Assembly: GCA_030830725.1 (NCBI GenBank)
Contig: JAURMN010000065.1
Span: 1 to 5,029, forward strand
DNA: 5,029 nucleotides
Direction of reading: 5' to 3'
From: Balneolales bacterium
GTDB lineage: Bacteria > Bacteroidota > Rhodothermia > Balneolales > Balneolaceae
Positions within the stretch are counted from its first letter, which is position 1; the number at the start of each line of letters is the position of its first letter. The translations under genes and the position numbers were made by a program. Below, piece after piece: positions 1 through 5,029 of the stretch. The notes below the pieces were generated by a model. The model saw only the letters and a list, made by a program, of their open reading frames with translations, ran no database searches and was not told the DNA's origin.

Positions 1-778
1 GACGAAGGGTTAATTTAACTCCCCTTTCTTCTACCTCTGTGTAGACAAAGGGAGTCAGATGTTGAAAATGGATCAGATATGACTGACTGGCTTTCCGAAC
101 TTCATTTTGTGCGGTCCGGGTAAAGTCCTGCATAAGCTGTTGTGCCACTTCCTCGATGATTTGTTTGGCTTTACGCCAATCACTTTCAAATGTGATTAAC
201 ACTTCGACTTCGTTCCAAATAAATTCGAAATCGGCCGTGTAATTAAACACATCCTGATCAAAGATTTTATGATTGGGAATATGGACAATTCGGCCGGTAC
301 TTTGATCTGCATGTACCCAATTCCCGATCTCAAGGATCGAAAATTTCATCATCCGGATGTCAATCACATCTCCTTTGACGGTTCCTATTTCAATACGATC
401 CCCCACTGAGAATGTTTTCTGGCTGAGAATAAACGTCCAGCCAGCAATATCCGTCAGAGGTCCCCGAAGGGCAATGGCGATACCGGCAGAGAGAAGGCCC
501 AGATAGGTGGCCAGCGACGCAATGCCTTCTACCCAAATCCTTCCGATTACCAATATGGCCAGAAACGTGAGAAGATAATTGATATTTTTTCGCCAGCTAT
601 ATCGGGTCGAGTTATCCTCGATTCGTTTACTCAGATACCGTTTGACAATGGATCTGGCCATCCCAAGAAGCAGCAGTACGGCAATCGTTTCAATCACCTG
701 AAGCGTAACATTCCCTCCGTCCTGAAAGGTCTGTTGCAAAAGTTCCGTTGCTTGTATTGGTATCGAATTATCTCCCAT
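1..778 (-). CDS. MscS-family mechanosensitive ion channel (3' end cut off by window edge)
   Basis: Small-conductance mechanosensitive channels open under membrane tension in the inner membrane and release solutes during osmotic downshock. The 259 visible codons start at ATG 776-778 and stay open to the left edge, so the C-terminus is missing. Hydrophobic segments lie at about residues 23-40 and 66-81, followed by the Gly/Ala-rich pore helix at 86-105 (LGLLSAGIAIALRGPLTD), the family's TM3. Next come the beta-domain motif FSVGDRIEIG (123-132) and the HIPNHKIF motif (166-173), equivalent to VIPNGKII in E. coli MscS. The cytoplasmic alpha/beta domain follows, ending at the edge in GVKLTLR, a usual sequence near the C-terminus of short MscS proteins, so only a small part is probably lost. 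It is a compact three-helix form without N-terminal extensions. No strong Shine-Dalgarno sequence precedes the start. It is divergent from secG. Family assignment is firm; which paralogue it is cannot be told. Confidence 0.93.
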   Translation of the reverse strand, partial: MGDNSIPIQATELLQQTFQDGGNVTLQVIETIAVLLLLGMARSIVKRYLSKRIEDNSTRYSWRKNINYLLTFLAILVIGRIWVEGIASLATYLGLLSAGIAIALRGPLTDIAGWTFILSQKTFSVGDRIEIGTVKGDVIDIRMMKFSILEIGNWVHADQSTGRIVHIPNHKIFDQDVFNYTADFEFIWNEVEVLITFESDWRKAKQIIEEVAQQLMQDFTRTAQNEVRKASQSYLIHFQHLTPFVYTEVEERGVKLTLR

Positions 779-783
779 CTTCT

Positions 784-791
784 CAAAAGTA
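784..791 (-). promoter_or_regulatory. possible -7 element (TAnnTTTG) of the mscS-type gene
   Basis: On the minus strand these bases read TACTTTTG, an exact match to the Bacteroidota -7 consensus TAnnTTTG. The element ends only 5 bases before the mscS start codon, so a transcript starting at the normal distance would be leaderless or nearly so. No TTTG is seen at the expected -33 position. A chance match in AT-rich DNA is quite possible. Confidence 0.25.
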
Positions 792-810
792 CAAAAAGAT
801 TGCAGAATCT

Positions 811-859
811 GGGATAAAATCCTTAATTTTATTGATTGTCAGTAAACCGATTTTATCCC
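811..859. repeat. perfect 11-bp inverted repeat in the mscS/secG divergent gap
   Basis: GGGATAAAATC at 811-821 is exactly complementary to GATTTTATCCC at 849-859, with a 27-bp spacer. The right arm ends one base before the secG start codon. The arm centres are 38 bp apart, about 3.6 helical turns. Seen directly: the symmetry and its position. Inferred: either a two-site operator serving both divergent genes, or, if transcription starts left of 811, a stem that covers the secG initiation region. A weak 7-of-8 match to TAnnTTTG (TAATTTTA, 824-831) lies in the spacer; if it is the secG promoter, the left arm is outside the transcript and the operator reading is favoured. Confidence 0.75.
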
Positions 860-860
860 T

Positions 861-1232
861 ATGCTTTACGGAATTATACTTTCTCTTATCGTTATTTTAG
901 CTTTATTGCTCATTCTGGTGGTTTTGCTTCAGCCTGGCCAACGTGAAGGCCTTTCAGGTGGTTTGGCTGCAGGTATGACAGGTAGTGGTGGAATGGGCGC
1001 TAGACGAACTGCGGATCTTCTGTCCAAAAGTACAACCTATCTCGCTGCTGCGTTTCTGATTTTGAGTGTTCTTGCCAATTTTGCGATCGATCGTCAACAG
1101 CCTACGCGAAGTGCAATTCAGCAAAGTGTTCTACCAGGCAATCTACCTACTGCACCGGCAACTGCCCCTGCCAGCCAACCAGGTGAGCCTACAGCAGAAC
1201 AGGATGATTCGACTCCAGCGGTAGAGAACTAA
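861..1232 (+). CDS. secG: Preprotein translocase subunit SecG
   Basis: SecG is the small auxiliary subunit of the SecYEG channel in the inner membrane and aids SecA-driven export of unfolded proteins. The 123-residue product has the family layout: a first membrane helix right at the N-terminus (about residues 4-23, ending VVLLQPG), a glycine-rich cytoplasmic loop (about 30-48, with GLSGGLAAGMTGSGGMGARR), and a second membrane helix (about 58-75, TTYLAAAFLILSVLANF). The last 45 or so residues are a Pro/Thr/Ala-rich, probably disordered tail ending in acidic residues; such variable tails are common in SecG. The ATG start places the first helix correctly; no Shine-Dalgarno sequence precedes it, and an inverted-repeat arm lies there instead. 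It seems to be a single-gene unit: divergent from the mscS-type gene and converging, 13 bp apart, on the T9SS-tail gene. No intrinsic terminator is visible in that 13-bp gap. Confidence 0.95.
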   Translation: MLYGIILSLIVILALLLILVVLLQPGQREGLSGGLAAGMTGSGGMGARRTADLLSKSTTYLAAAFLILSVLANFAIDRQQPTRSAIQQSVLPGNLPTAPATAPASQPGEPTAEQDDSTPAVEN

Positions 1233-1245
1233 CTCGCGCTCAGCC

Positions 1246-1755
1246 TTATTTTATTAGAGAAAAATAGGCGCTCCGACCTTCTGAAGGGGTCGATAGACGG
1301 TATAGGTGCACCCCTGTTGAAAGTGTAGAGAAGTTCATCGGAATCCTATGTTGACCGGATGGTAACTTCTCAAAGGACTTTTTCATCACAAGCTGCCCGG
1401 TAAGGGTAAATACCTTGAATTCCACCGATTGCATGGATGGAAGCGAAAAGCGAATCGTGGTCTCTGGATTAAAGGGATTCGGATAATTCGGGTAGAGCGT
1501 GAATTGAGAGGGAAGCTCACCTTTGATTGGTTCCGTGGAGACCTGAGTTTGATTTGAAAATCCAGTTGAATTGTTGTGAATCCTCCAATTCAAAAAGCGC
1601 TCCGCATCCTGTATGGTACTCTCAAGATGGAGTTCCGGAATGGATTCAGATTGGAAAAGAGTTTGTACAGATTGAGCATTGGCATCCCCTTGAAAAGCGA
1701 TGGATTCAAGTTGAAAGAGGAGCAAAAACAATGTAGAAAACAATACCCTTGGCAT
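1246..1755 (-). CDS. Very small secreted protein with T9SS type A sorting domain
   Basis: This encodes a 169-residue protein from ATG 1753-1755. Residues 1-27 form a Sec signal peptide: a basic start (MPR), a hydrophobic core (LFSTLFLLLFQL) and a likely cleavage site after ANA. Residues 82-169 are a nearly complete T9SS type A sorting domain: FTLYPNYPNPFNPETTIRF (85-103), the VFTLTGQLV strand (115-123), LPSGQHRI (131-138), STGVHLYRL (146-154) and a terminal lysine. In known T9SS proteins this domain directs passage across the outer membrane and is then cleaved off. Only about 54 residues lie between, with no recognised fold. LNWRIHNNSTGF (55-66) faintly resembles the W..NN.GF strand often seen just before this domain, so the gene may be the remnant of a larger one. 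An in-frame ATG at 1828-1830 would add 25 residues before the signal peptide and is less likely. It lies downstream of the BioD-like gene on the same strand. Confidence 0.75.
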   Translation of the reverse strand: MPRVLFSTLFLLLFQLESIAFQGDANAQSVQTLFQSESIPELHLESTIQDAERFLNWRIHNNSTGFSNQTQVSTEPIKGELPSQFTLYPNYPNPFNPETTIRFSLPSMQSVEFKVFTLTGQLVMKKSFEKLPSGQHRIPMNFSTLSTGVHLYRLSTPSEGRSAYFSLIK

Positions 1756-1891
1756 CCTTATTACCGAAGGTTGAGGAAAAAATCTAGCGGTGTAAAAAAA
1801 AGCTGAGATAGGATTTCGTTCACTTGTCATGTTTCAGAAACGAACGAATCGAAAAGCGAGTTCCCCGAGTAGGCTTGAAGCCCCCTGTCCC

Positions 1892-2989
1892 CTACAAAAA
1901 TGCTTCTAATTTGACGCTTTCTCTAAATAAATGAATAGCTCGGCGAACTTTCCAAGGAGTGTCGGTGTTAATTTTCACCTCGATACGGCTGATCATGACT
2001 ACTGTATCAAACGTCTCCAATTGGGTAGCCAGCAGCGGAATTTTGTGATGCATTAAATAGGGATGAGAAAAGGTTTCGGCACTGAACCATCGGTTATGCT
2101 TACCGTCACCGGTTACGACGATTCCAGCCAGCGGACTTTGATCCAGTTCCAGCTCTTTTGACTTCTCAATAACGCGTTCGATTGCCTCGTGAAATCGCGC
2201 ATTACTCACTACAAGTACAATACCCTCCTGCTCGTCAAATTGATCGATTTCAATTAAAGAGCCCGCCATAACCTCCTGTACTTTGTTCAGCATTCTATCT
2301 GGATGGAGCAGAACCTTGCCTTTTACGGCATGATTTACGGTGGATAAAATGGGAAAAGAAAGGGTGCGGTCATAGGGGATAAAACCCAGGGGCTGAATCC
2401 CCATTTGGAGTAATTTGGGGGTCAGAATTTCTTTAATCTCATCTAGCTTTTCAGGCTTTACTTTATTGATAATCACCCCATGCACCGGTACACCCTCCTT
2501 TCGAAAGAGAGAAACATTAAGGGCTAATTGGTCGATGGTGTTCCCTATTCCGCCCTCGACTACCAGGATGGCTCTTGAATTCAGCAATTTGGCTACCTGT
2601 GCGTTGGATAAATTCACCACACTTCCAACTCCAACATGACCGGTACCCTCATAAACCACCACATCATGTTGAGCTTCAAGTTTCCGGGCAGCATGTAAAA
2701 TGGCATCCTCAAAATGAAACTCACCAGGATCCTGTAAATACTCTTTGGTAATCCCCTGTCCCAAAATGACCGGGCTGTGAAGGATAGGGTCCAGATCAAA
2801 ATCGAGCATCTTACTGAACAGAATAGAATCCTTGTCAGCAATGAATCCGTTGTGAGTCAGGTGTTTCTGTCCAACGGGCTTGCAGTACCCGACATCGAGT
2901 CCTTCACCCTTCAGTGTAGAGCAGAGGCCTAGAGTGGTGGTCGTTTTTCCCTGATGTTGACCCGTTGCAGCGACGAAAAATGTGGACAT
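1892..2989 (-). CDS. BioD-like P-loop ATPase with C-terminal DRTGG domain (Pta N-terminal-like)
   Basis: The 365-residue protein matches the N-terminal regulatory part of long phosphotransacetylases. Residues 1 to about 215 are a dethiobiotin-synthetase-like P-loop domain: Walker A ATGQHQGKTT (8-17), KPVG (37-40), EGTGH (114-118, like EGAGG of BioD), VVEGGIGNTID (143-153), GVIINK (171-176) and PYD (205-207). Residues from about 220 to the end fit a DRTGG domain, with GIVVTGDG (289-296) and IPLLATQLETFDTV (317-330), then the KIN..TPWKVRRAI tail. The catalytic phosphate acetyl/butyryltransferase domain is absent, so it should not make acetyl phosphate by itself. Such stand-alone proteins occur in Bacteroidota and archaea, often labelled 'AAA family ATPase' or 'phosphotransacetylase family'; their role is not settled to my knowledge. 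True BioD is about 220 residues and lacks DRTGG, so a biotin role is unlikely. No Shine-Dalgarno sequence is visible; the start is fixed by the P-loop lying close to the N-terminus. Confidence 0.85.
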   Translation of the reverse strand: MSTFFVAATGQHQGKTTTTLGLCSTLKGEGLDVGYCKPVGQKHLTHNGFIADKDSILFSKMLDFDLDPILHSPVILGQGITKEYLQDPGEFHFEDAILHAARKLEAQHDVVVYEGTGHVGVGSVVNLSNAQVAKLLNSRAILVVEGGIGNTIDQLALNVSLFRKEGVPVHGVIINKVKPEKLDEIKEILTPKLLQMGIQPLGFIPYDRTLSFPILSTVNHAVKGKVLLHPDRMLNKVQEVMAGSLIEIDQFDEQEGIVLVVSNARFHEAIERVIEKSKELELDQSPLAGIVVTGDGKHNRWFSAETFSHPYLMHHKIPLLATQLETFDTVVMISRIEVKINTDTPWKVRRAIHLFRESVKLEAFL

Positions 2990-3045
2990 GGTAATTAGGC
3001 TGAATTCAAGCGTAGTTTAAGAAGTCTAATTCAGAAGAACCATTC

Positions 3046-3053
3046 TATTTTTG
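3046..3053 (+). promoter_or_regulatory. candidate -7 element (TAnnTTTG) for the dipeptidase operon
   Basis: The bases TATTTTTG match the Bacteroidota -7 consensus TAnnTTTG exactly and lie 99 bp before the dipeptidase start, in the 163-bp gap between divergent genes. A TATACT (3054-3059) beside it could act as an ordinary -10 instead. No clear TTTG lies 17-23 bp upstream; the nearest similar sequence is TTTA at 3016-3019, which is a little too far. A start just downstream would give a leader of about 90 bases that includes the 15-bp tandem repeat. Confidence 0.4.
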
Positions 3054-3108
3054 TATACTCCAACAGTTTCACATTTTTTCTTGAGTTTATCCTAACCTGA
3101 TCCACTTT

Positions 3109-3138
3109 CAGACTGCTAAACTCCAGACTGCTAAACTC
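3109..3138. repeat. tandem 15-bp duplication in the dipeptidase leader
   Basis: CAGACTGCTAAACTC occurs twice, back to back and without a mismatch, at 3109-3123 and 3124-3138. The next 15 bases (3139-3153) keep CTGCT in register and match at 8 of 15 positions, possibly a decayed third copy, and run into the first base of the dipeptidase ATG. A stop codon (TAA 3132-3134) lies in frame before the ATG, so the repeat is not a coding extension. It occupies the place where a ribosome binding site would be, and no Shine-Dalgarno sequence is present. Confidence 0.8.
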
Positions 3139-3152
3139 CTATCTGCTCACTT

Positions 3153-4442
3153 ATGAATCCTTTGAAACTTTCGGTTACCTCCCTGGCTATTCTTCTCGGA
3201 ATGTCGGCCTGCGCTCCATCTGAGGCAGAAATTGAGCAATTGGCTCGCGAAATCCACGATCGTGTGATTACCCTCGATACTCATGTGGACATCAATACAG
3301 CAAACTTTACAACACATCGAAACTATACGGAAGATTTGCCAACACAGGTTACTCTGCCTAAAATGCGTGCTGGTGGATTGGATGTAGCATGGTTAATCGT
3401 CTACACCGGGCAAGGTGACCTCACGGATGAGGGATATGCAGCGGCCTATGCCAATGCGATCGATAAATTTGAAGCGATTCATCGACTGGCTGAGGAATAT
3501 GCACCGGATCAGGTTGAAATTGCCGTGACGTCGGATGACGTTCGTCGTATAATCGGTGAGGGGAAAATGGCCTTGATGATTGGGATTGAAAATGGATATC
3601 CGGTTGGAACCGATGTAGGGCGTGTTGAGGAGTTTTATAATCGCGGAGGGCGCTATATGTCGTTGGCACATAATGAACATAGTCAACTTACTGATTCCAA
3701 TACCGGCGAGCGAGATGGAGTCTGGTTACACGGCGGTTTGAGTGATTTAGGACATGAGGTAATTGCCGAAATGAACCGCCTGGGCATGATGATTGATATT
3801 TCGCATCCATCCAAAGAATCGAATATGCAGATGATGGAGCTCTCAAAAGCACCTGTGATTGCGTCTCACTCTTCCGCAAGAGCCTTGAATGATGTAAGTC
3901 GAAATCTGGATGATGAGGAACTTCTTGCATTGAAAGAAAATGGCGGGGTGGTGCAAACCGTAGCCTTCCGTAGCTACATCGATTCTGACAAACATGCAGC
4001 ATGGCAAGAGGGTGCAAATGCTATTTTAGATGAAGTTGCTGCTGAGATGGAATTCACCCGACTCGGGTGGGGCGAAATGCGTGAGCTCTCTACTGATGAT
4101 CAAATGGCCTACATGGAGCGCTGGAGAGAAGTTCAAGTGGTCGCTGAGTCACGTATTGAAAATGAATTGGAAGCCGCACCGGTTGACGTCAATGATTTTA
4201 TTGATCACCTGGATTATATGGTGAATTTAATCGGCATCGATCACGTAGGAATCAGCTCTGACTTTGACGGTGGAGGGGGAGTTGATGGCTGGATGGATGC
4301 ATCCGAGACCTTTGCGGTAACACTTGAGCTCGTACGTAGAGGTTATTCTGAAGAAGAAATTGGTAAGCTTTGGAGTGGTAATCTTCTTCGAGTTCTAGAC
4401 GAGGTACAAAAAGTAGCGAATGAGCTTCAGACGGCCGAGTAA
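3153..4442 (+). CDS. Membrane dipeptidase, peptidase family M19, predicted lipoprotein
   Basis: M19 (renal dipeptidase) enzymes are two-zinc hydrolases that cleave dipeptides, many accepting D-residues at the C-terminal position. The 429-residue product opens with a lipoprotein signal (SLAILLGMSAC, lipidation expected at Cys20), so it should sit in an envelope membrane facing the periplasm or outside. By family alignment the metal ligands are all present: His44 and Asp46 in DTHVD (42-46), bridging Glu146 in IGIENGYP, His218 in DISHPS, His239 in ASHSSARAL; catalytic Asp370 lies in GISSDFDGGG. Substrate-binding His173 (LAHNEHSQ) and Arg250 (VSRNLDD) are also kept. Two small departures from the classic signature are EN rather than EG after the bridging Glu and LAH rather than L[ST]H. 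Residues 274-345 form a charged insertion before the last catalytic segment, which accounts for part of the extra length over mammalian enzymes. The actual substrate is unknown; peptidoglycan or dietary peptides are both possible. The 3' end overlaps the DUF393 gene. Confidence 0.93.
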   Translation: MNPLKLSVTSLAILLGMSACAPSEAEIEQLAREIHDRVITLDTHVDINTANFTTHRNYTEDLPTQVTLPKMRAGGLDVAWLIVYTGQGDLTDEGYAAAYANAIDKFEAIHRLAEEYAPDQVEIAVTSDDVRRIIGEGKMALMIGIENGYPVGTDVGRVEEFYNRGGRYMSLAHNEHSQLTDSNTGERDGVWLHGGLSDLGHEVIAEMNRLGMMIDISHPSKESNMQMMELSKAPVIASHSSARALNDVSRNLDDEELLALKENGGVVQTVAFRSYIDSDKHAAWQEGANAILDEVAAEMEFTRLGWGEMRELSTDDQMAYMERWREVQVVAESRIENELEAAPVDVNDFIDHLDYMVNLIGIDHVGISSDFDGGGGVDGWMDASETFAVTLELVRRGYSEEEIGKLWSGNLLRVLDEVQKVANELQTAE

Positions 4443-4905
4443 ACAGCGAAAATTATCATGGCGACACGCCAAGAGGCGGAAAAAGGGTTTTCTCCAATTG
4501 GACGTTCCCAAATTCACGATTTATATCGACAGCTGGTGTCCACTTTGTAAGCGGGCTGGCCGGTTTGTGGGGATACTGGACTTTCTTGATCTGGTCCGAG
4601 TGGAGGATATTCGACGCTCGGAAGTGCCCAGCGAGGAGTTTTGTGAAAAAGGGTTGAGTTCGCTTGCCTCGATCACGCCCAAAGGAGGACACTTTTTTGG
4701 GTTTGATACACTTCTTATGATCTCTTTGCGTCTCCCTTTATTCTGGATTCTTTTACCGGTGATGTTCCTTTTGAAGTGGACAGGTGCAGGGTCCTATCTC
4801 TACAATGAACTCGCAGTGAAAAGAACCATAATCCCGTTGCACTGTGGGGACAGCTGTGGAGACAGCTACGGCGAAACGTGCAATGAGGCGCTCGATCAAC
4901 CGTAA
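4420..4905 (+). CDS. DCC family (DUF393) thiol-disulfide oxidoreductase-like protein
   Basis: DCC proteins carry a thioredoxin-like DxxCxxC motif; a redox role is predicted, with few members studied. Here the motif is IDSWCPLCKR (36-45; Asp37, Cys40, Cys43), with Ser replacing the usual Gly after Asp. The rest fits: GHFFGFDTLL (90-99), the hydrophobic LPLFWILLPVMFLLKW (105-120), and GAGSYLYNELAVKR (122-135). The C-terminus adds Cys142, Cys146 and Cys154 in CGDSCGDSYGETC. The ATG at 4420 lies inside the dipeptidase gene (23-base overlap, different frame) and directly follows an in-frame TAG, so translational coupling is likely. It gives a very basic 26-residue leader unlike the family. A TTG at 4498-4500 (Leu27), about 10 bases after AAAAGGG, would give a 135-residue protein starting right at the domain (LDVPKFTIYID) and is a serious alternative. 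The ATG at 4458 is out of frame and reaches a stop after 30 codons. Confidence 0.85.
   Translation: MSFRRPSKQRKLSWRHAKRRKKGFLQLDVPKFTIYIDSWCPLCKRAGRFVGILDFLDLVRVEDIRRSEVPSEEFCEKGLSSLASITPKGGHFFGFDTLLMISLRLPLFWILLPVMFLLKWTGAGSYLYNELAVKRTIIPLHCGDSCGDSYGETCNEALDQP
4843..4866. repeat. 12-bp tandem repeat inside the DUF393 gene (CGDS-CGDS)
   Basis: TGTGGGGACAGC (4843-4854) is followed directly by TGTGGAGACAGC (4855-4866), matching at 11 of 12 bases. In frame each unit encodes Cys-Gly-Asp-Ser. The next 12 bases encode the related Tyr-Gly-Glu-Thr and are followed by another Cys codon. This looks like a local duplication that added a cysteine to the C-terminal tail. Confidence 0.7.
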
Positions 4906-4908
4906 GAT

Positions 4909-5029
4909 TTATCTCGGCTGTAATAATCGTTGAAGAGCCGCGCGATTTTCGTCTATTGGCAGGGTAGACCAAACGTTGTGTAGCCTGTCTCGGAGTCTTT
5001 CAGTGCCAAGATTCCCAATACTCCCCAAA
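4909..5029 (-). CDS. C-terminal end of an unidentified protein (5' part beyond window)
   Basis: On the minus strand a frame is open from the right edge to TAA at 4909-4911, giving the last 39 residues of a protein. They begin LGSIGNLGTERLRD and end ALQRLLQPR. The segment is rich in Leu and Arg and looks helical; I do not recognise the family. It is called coding because the frame stays open to the edge, the composition is protein-like, and the stop falls 3 bp beyond the DUF393 stop in a tidy tail-to-tail arrangement with no terminator between. With so little sequence the call is moderate; the competing minus-strand frame over 4715-4972 lies mostly inside the DUF393 gene and is its shadow. Confidence 0.5.
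   Translation of the reverse strand, partial: LGSIGNLGTERLRDRLHNVWSTLPIDENRAALQRLLQPR

Noticed and set aside
1527..1806. Two open plus-strand frames inside the T9SS-tail gene.
   Set aside because: They are antisense to a clear sorting domain and signal peptide and show no recognisable protein features.
1831..1841. Short palindrome GTTTCAGAAAC between the BioD-like gene and the T9SS-tail gene.
   Set aside because: Five-base arms are common by chance and nothing else supports an operator.
1869..1895. Possible terminator hairpin after the BioD-like gene (GTAGG/CCTAC with an inner GGCTTGAAGCC palindrome).
   Set aside because: The inner and outer pairings compete, the outer stem overlaps the stop codon, and no T-tract follows on the minus strand.
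1892..2989. Dethiobiotin synthetase (bioD) as the name for the P-loop gene.
   Set aside because: The protein is about 145 residues too long, has a DRTGG-type C-terminal half and has no biotin genes beside it.
3000..3034. 7-bp inverted repeat CTGAATT/AATTCAG before the BioD-like gene.
   Set aside because: Too short, in AT-rich DNA, with no further symmetry.
3393..4017. Several minus-strand open frames across the dipeptidase gene.
   Set aside because: The plus strand encodes all M19 metal ligands there; the antisense frames are His/Arg/Ser-rich shadows.
4915..4940. CGGCT/AGCCG pair near the convergent stops as a possible terminator.
   Set aside because: Five-base stem, 16-base loop, no T-tract, and it lies within the probable right-edge coding region.
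4715..4972. Open minus-strand frame of 85 residues at the right end.
   Set aside because: It covers conserved DUF393 sequence in antisense and also overlaps the open frame ending at 4909; it has no protein-like features.

Overview
The window reads as ordinary chromosomal DNA from a Bacteroidota-like bacterium of the Balneolota/Rhodothermota type. The strongest clue is a protein ending in a type IX secretion system (T9SS) type A sorting domain of the 'YPNPFNPET' form, which is typical of Balneolales, Rhodothermales and Ignavibacteria. Weak or absent Shine-Dalgarno sequences and two matches to the Bacteroidota -7 promoter element (TAnnTTTG) at gene starts fit this. Genus or species cannot be told from the sequence.

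Layout, left to right. A MscS-type mechanosensitive channel gene (minus strand, 1-778) runs off the left edge. It is divergent from secG (plus, 861-1232), and the 82-bp gap between them holds a perfect 11-bp inverted repeat. secG converges with a very small secreted protein (minus, 1246-1755) that is little more than a signal peptide and a T9SS sorting domain. Upstream of that, on the same strand, lies a 365-residue BioD-like ATPase plus DRTGG protein (1892-2989), resembling the N-terminal part of long phosphotransacetylases without the catalytic domain. A 163-bp divergent gap follows, with an exact TAnnTTTG element and a perfect 15-bp tandem duplication just before the next gene. That gene encodes an M19 membrane dipeptidase lipoprotein (plus, 3153-4442). 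Its last 23 bases overlap a DCC/DUF393 thiol-disulfide-oxidoreductase-like gene (plus, 4420-4905), so the two are probably cotranscribed. The last 121 bases hold the 3' end of an unidentified minus-strand gene that stops 3 bp from the DUF393 stop codon.

The genes do not form one recognisable pathway. Several concern the cell envelope (osmotic channel, Sec translocase subunit, T9SS cargo-like protein, dipeptidase lipoprotein), but this may be chance. I see no RNA genes, insertion sequences, CRISPR arrays, phage genes or defence genes. I found no convincing evidence of a new multi-gene system; the points worth a second look are small ones: the inverted repeat at secG, the tandem repeat before the dipeptidase, the tiny T9SS protein, the stand-alone BioD/DRTGG protein and the odd ends of the DUF393 protein.
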